From the NCBI GenBank assembly GCA_014218235.1, contig CM024753.1, positions 4,774,001-4,838,000 on the forward strand: a stretch of DNA of 64,000 nucleotides, given 5' to 3'. The DNA is from Colocasia esculenta. Taxonomy: Eukaryota > Streptophyta > Magnoliopsida > Alismatales > Araceae. Positions 61,993-64,000 of this stretch are shown here, in pieces; position 1 is the first letter of the stretch, and each line of letters starts with the position of its first letter. A program made the position numbers and the translations under genes. The notes beneath the pieces were generated by a model that was not told where the DNA came from, ran no database searches, and saw only the letters and a program-made list of their open reading frames with translations.

Positions 61993-62845
61993 TGTGGAGG
62001 CTTTTTCTTGTTTGGGCCGAAACCCGCTGGGCCTACACTTGAGAGGGAAGAAGACGAACGCCGATAGCGGACAAAGATCTGCAAGAACCAGAACAGGATC
62101 AGGGGGGCAGTTGAAGAACCGGGGGGAACCCTCTGATGCCTAAGTCAGTATGAGACTTGAGAGGAAGAGGGTTCTCGTGTGTGAAGCTCAAGGGCTTGTG
62201 AGAGCAAGGGTGCCTTGGATCACATACCATTGCATGGAGGCTTACCAGTGCCTTTTATAGGATGGAGTGCTGAGGGAGAGGGACGGAACGTCCCTGATCA
62301 ATTCCGCAAAGGGCGCGCCTGTTAGCGTCCTCCACGGGGGGTTACACGTTGAGGCTCCCGTTGAGGAGCTGGGCAGTTAACGTACCACTTGATCGTGGGG
62401 CGCGCGTGGCGTAGCCGTTGTAACTGCCGTAAGGTGATGAAGGGCTGCTTAGATGCGTACTGGGAGGAAGGTACCGAGCAGGTAGCCTGCTCGTTGAGGC
62501 AGACCTGCTGTTCGGTAGTCAAGCCCGCTACTCGACACCTGGTGCCCGGAGGCATGGCTTGCTGTCAGATACCTGATCCCAGGAAGTGTTGTCCGTTCCG
62601 AAGGGGTTTTCGGCGCAAGCCGAGCAGACCCTGTTCGGAAAGAAGGGCCTTTGTTCGAACAGGCTGGGGGGTGCTCGGAGGCAGTTTTTGGGTCCCGCTG
62701 GTACCCGAATATAGGAACCGGACATGGATCCTTGAAGCTGCTTTTGAAACGCCGTGGCGCCTTGTGGTAGGGCCACGTCCGCCTGCCGAACTGCGTCGGG
62801 CCATGATGGGCCCAGTGCACGATGGTGGCTAGAATAGCCACCACA
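61993..62845 (-). repeat. 5' LTR of Tat element
   Basis: 853 bp with terminal inverted TGTGG...CCACA. It matches the 3' LTR at 48219-49055 with scattered differences. The minus-strand TATA box CTATAAAAGG is near 62254 (plus-strand CCTTTTATAGG). Confidence 0.92.
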
Positions 62846-62927
62846 CTTGCCCCCCACGCTCTCAAGCGGTTCGGGAACCGGAGCAGTTGGGAGCGACGAC
62901 TCGCCAGGGCGTCATCTCCGTCTTAAT
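62846..62927 (-). repeat. Extra copy of Tat polypurine tract and internal tail beyond the 5' LTR
   Basis: The 82 bp after the LTR match 49056-49137 (GCCCCCCACGCTCTCAAGCG and onward). A normal 5' LTR would border host DNA here. This indicates a rearrangement or a neighbouring element sharing the LTR. Confidence 0.85.
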
Positions 62928-63770
62928 CTAGCCACCATCGTGCACTGGGCCCATCATGGCCCGGCCCAGTTCGGCAGGCAGACGTGGCCCTACCGCAAGG
63001 CGCCACGGCGTTTCAAAAGCAGCTTCAAGGATCCATGTTCGGTTCCTACATTCGGGCACCAGCAGGACCCAAAAACCGTCTCCAGGCACCCCCTAGCCTG
63101 TTCGGACAAGGGCCCTTCCTTCCGAACAGGGTCTGCTCGGCTTGCGCCGAAAACCCCATCGGAACGGACAACACTTCCTGGGATCAGGTATCTGACAGCA
63201 AGCCATGCCTCCGGGCACCAGGTGTCGAGCAGCGGGCCTGACTACCGAACAGCAGGTCTGCCTCACCGAGTAGGCTACCTGCTCGGTACCTTCCTCCCAG
63301 GGCGCATCTAAGCGGCCCCTCATCACCTTACGGCAGTTACAACGGCTACGCCACGCGCGCCCCACGAGCAAGTGGTGCGTTAACTGCCCAGCTCCTCAAC
63401 GGTCGCCTCAACGCGTAACCCCCCGTGGAGGACGCTAACAGGCGCGCCCTTTGCGGCATTGATCAGGGACGTTTCGTCCCTCTCCCTCAGCACTCCAGCC
63501 TATAAAAGGCACTGGTAAGCCTCCATGCAATGGTATGTGTTCCAAGGCACCATTGCTCTCATAAGCCCTTGAGCTTCACACACGAGAACCCTCTTCCTCT
63601 CAAGTCTAATACTGACTTAGGCATCGGAGGGTTCCCCCTGGTTCTTCAACCGGGCCCCCCCTGATCCTGTTCTGGTTCTTGCAGATCTTTGTCCGCTACC
63701 GGTGACCGTCTTCTTCCCTCTCAAGTGTAAGCCCAGTGGGTTCCGGCCCAAACAAGAAAAAGCCTCCACA
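62928..63770 (+). repeat. Inverted copy of Tat LTR
   Basis: The sequence from CTAGCCACCATCGTGCACTG to AGCCTCCACA is the reverse complement of the 5' LTR at 61993-62838, with few differences. It lacks the first ~13 bp of the LTR. It ends in the complete LTR terminus but is followed by CTTGTATATATG, not by a PBS. The plus-strand TATA box CTATAAAAGG is near 63501. Confidence 0.92.
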
Positions 63771-64000
63771 CTTGTATATATGATTGAAAGCACAATCCCG
63801 TTTAGAGAAATATGTCCGTCCTTTACCTAGTAAGCAGTCACCTAAGGTATGAAGTTTAGGTGATTAGCTAGCTAGGGCCGTGCACAGGTTGGTACTGTCC
63901 AGTTTAGCCCATTTTTTGGGCATTTATGTATTTTAAATGATGATGAAATTAAAAAAATATGTGTATTTATATTTAAATTTATGTATATAATTATTTTTAA
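63771..64000. other. Flanking AT-rich DNA
   Basis: No gene, repeat or continuation of the MSL channel sequence is recognisable in the last 230 bp. Confidence 0.5.

Larger units (their letters stand above)
48219..62845 (-). mobile_element. Tat-lineage Ty3/gypsy retrotransposon with antisense gene and nested hAT
   Basis: The minus-strand order is 5' LTR (61993-62845), PBS, gag, protease, RT, RNase H, a second RNase H, integrase, then an antisense gene on the plus strand, polypurine tract and 3' LTR (48219-49055). The second RNase H and the TTTTGGCGCCGTCTG primer site mark the Tat group (relatives of Ogre and Retand). Without the nested hAT it is ~10.7 kb. The 3' LTR lacks its last ~26 bp where it meets the MSL exon, so no target duplication can be checked. 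Many stops and at least two frameshifts make it inactive. Confidence 0.92.

Noticed and set aside
62389..63371. Open frames of 85-154 codons in the right-hand LTRs
   Set aside because: They appear symmetrically in both arms of the inverted LTR pair and in the left LTR. They are LTR sequence, not genes.

Overview
The window looks like repeat-dense nuclear DNA of a flowering plant. The grounds are plant-type LTR retrotransposons of three lineages, CACTA and hAT DNA transposons, a kilobase-scale satellite, and one exon-sized fragment of a plant MscS-like (MSL) mechanosensitive channel gene. The species cannot be read from the sequence. I found no intact host gene, rRNA, tRNA or CRISPR array. Every long coding region is a decayed transposon gene.

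Layout. 1-12595 and 21874-27897 are one GC-rich satellite array with a ~728-bp repeat unit. Each unit appears to be built from four diverged ~182-bp subunits. The array is split by a 9.3-kb Ty3/gypsy chromovirus (12596-21873, + strand) with 2.1-2.3 kb LTRs, a PBS complementary to initiator-Met tRNA and a chromodomain-like tail. The satellite ends abruptly at 27897 against an AT-rich ~364-bp tandem array (27898-~29580). A stretch with CACTA-like subterminal repeats follows, to ~30313. 31305-37189 is a Ty1/copia element (- strand) with 5-bp target-site duplications and a GC-rich leader. 37195-43220 is AT-rich intergenic DNA with miniature transposons. 43221-44198 (- strand) is a truncated CACTA transposase, and 44288-47552 is a CACTA element enclosing GC-rich minisatellite and TA-rich DNA. 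The MSL exon fragment (48000-48218) is cut off by the 3' LTR of a large Tat-lineage Ty3/gypsy element (48219-62845, - strand). That element carries gag, pol with two RNase H domains, and a separate antisense gene on the + strand. A 3.9-kb hAT transposon (49580-53480) sits inside the antisense gene. The Tat 5' LTR is followed by an inverted LTR copy (62928-63770), which makes an ~840-bp hairpin.

How it works together. This is a layered record of insertions: satellite, then chromovirus; host gene exon, then Tat element, then hAT. All transposon genes carry stops or frameshifts, so none is expected to be autonomous now. The most unusual structures are the four-part satellite unit with recent block duplications, the spliced antisense gene of the Tat element with its own TATA box, the inverted LTR pair that could make double-stranded RNA, and a set of three hAT elements sharing the CAGGGGCGGA end family.
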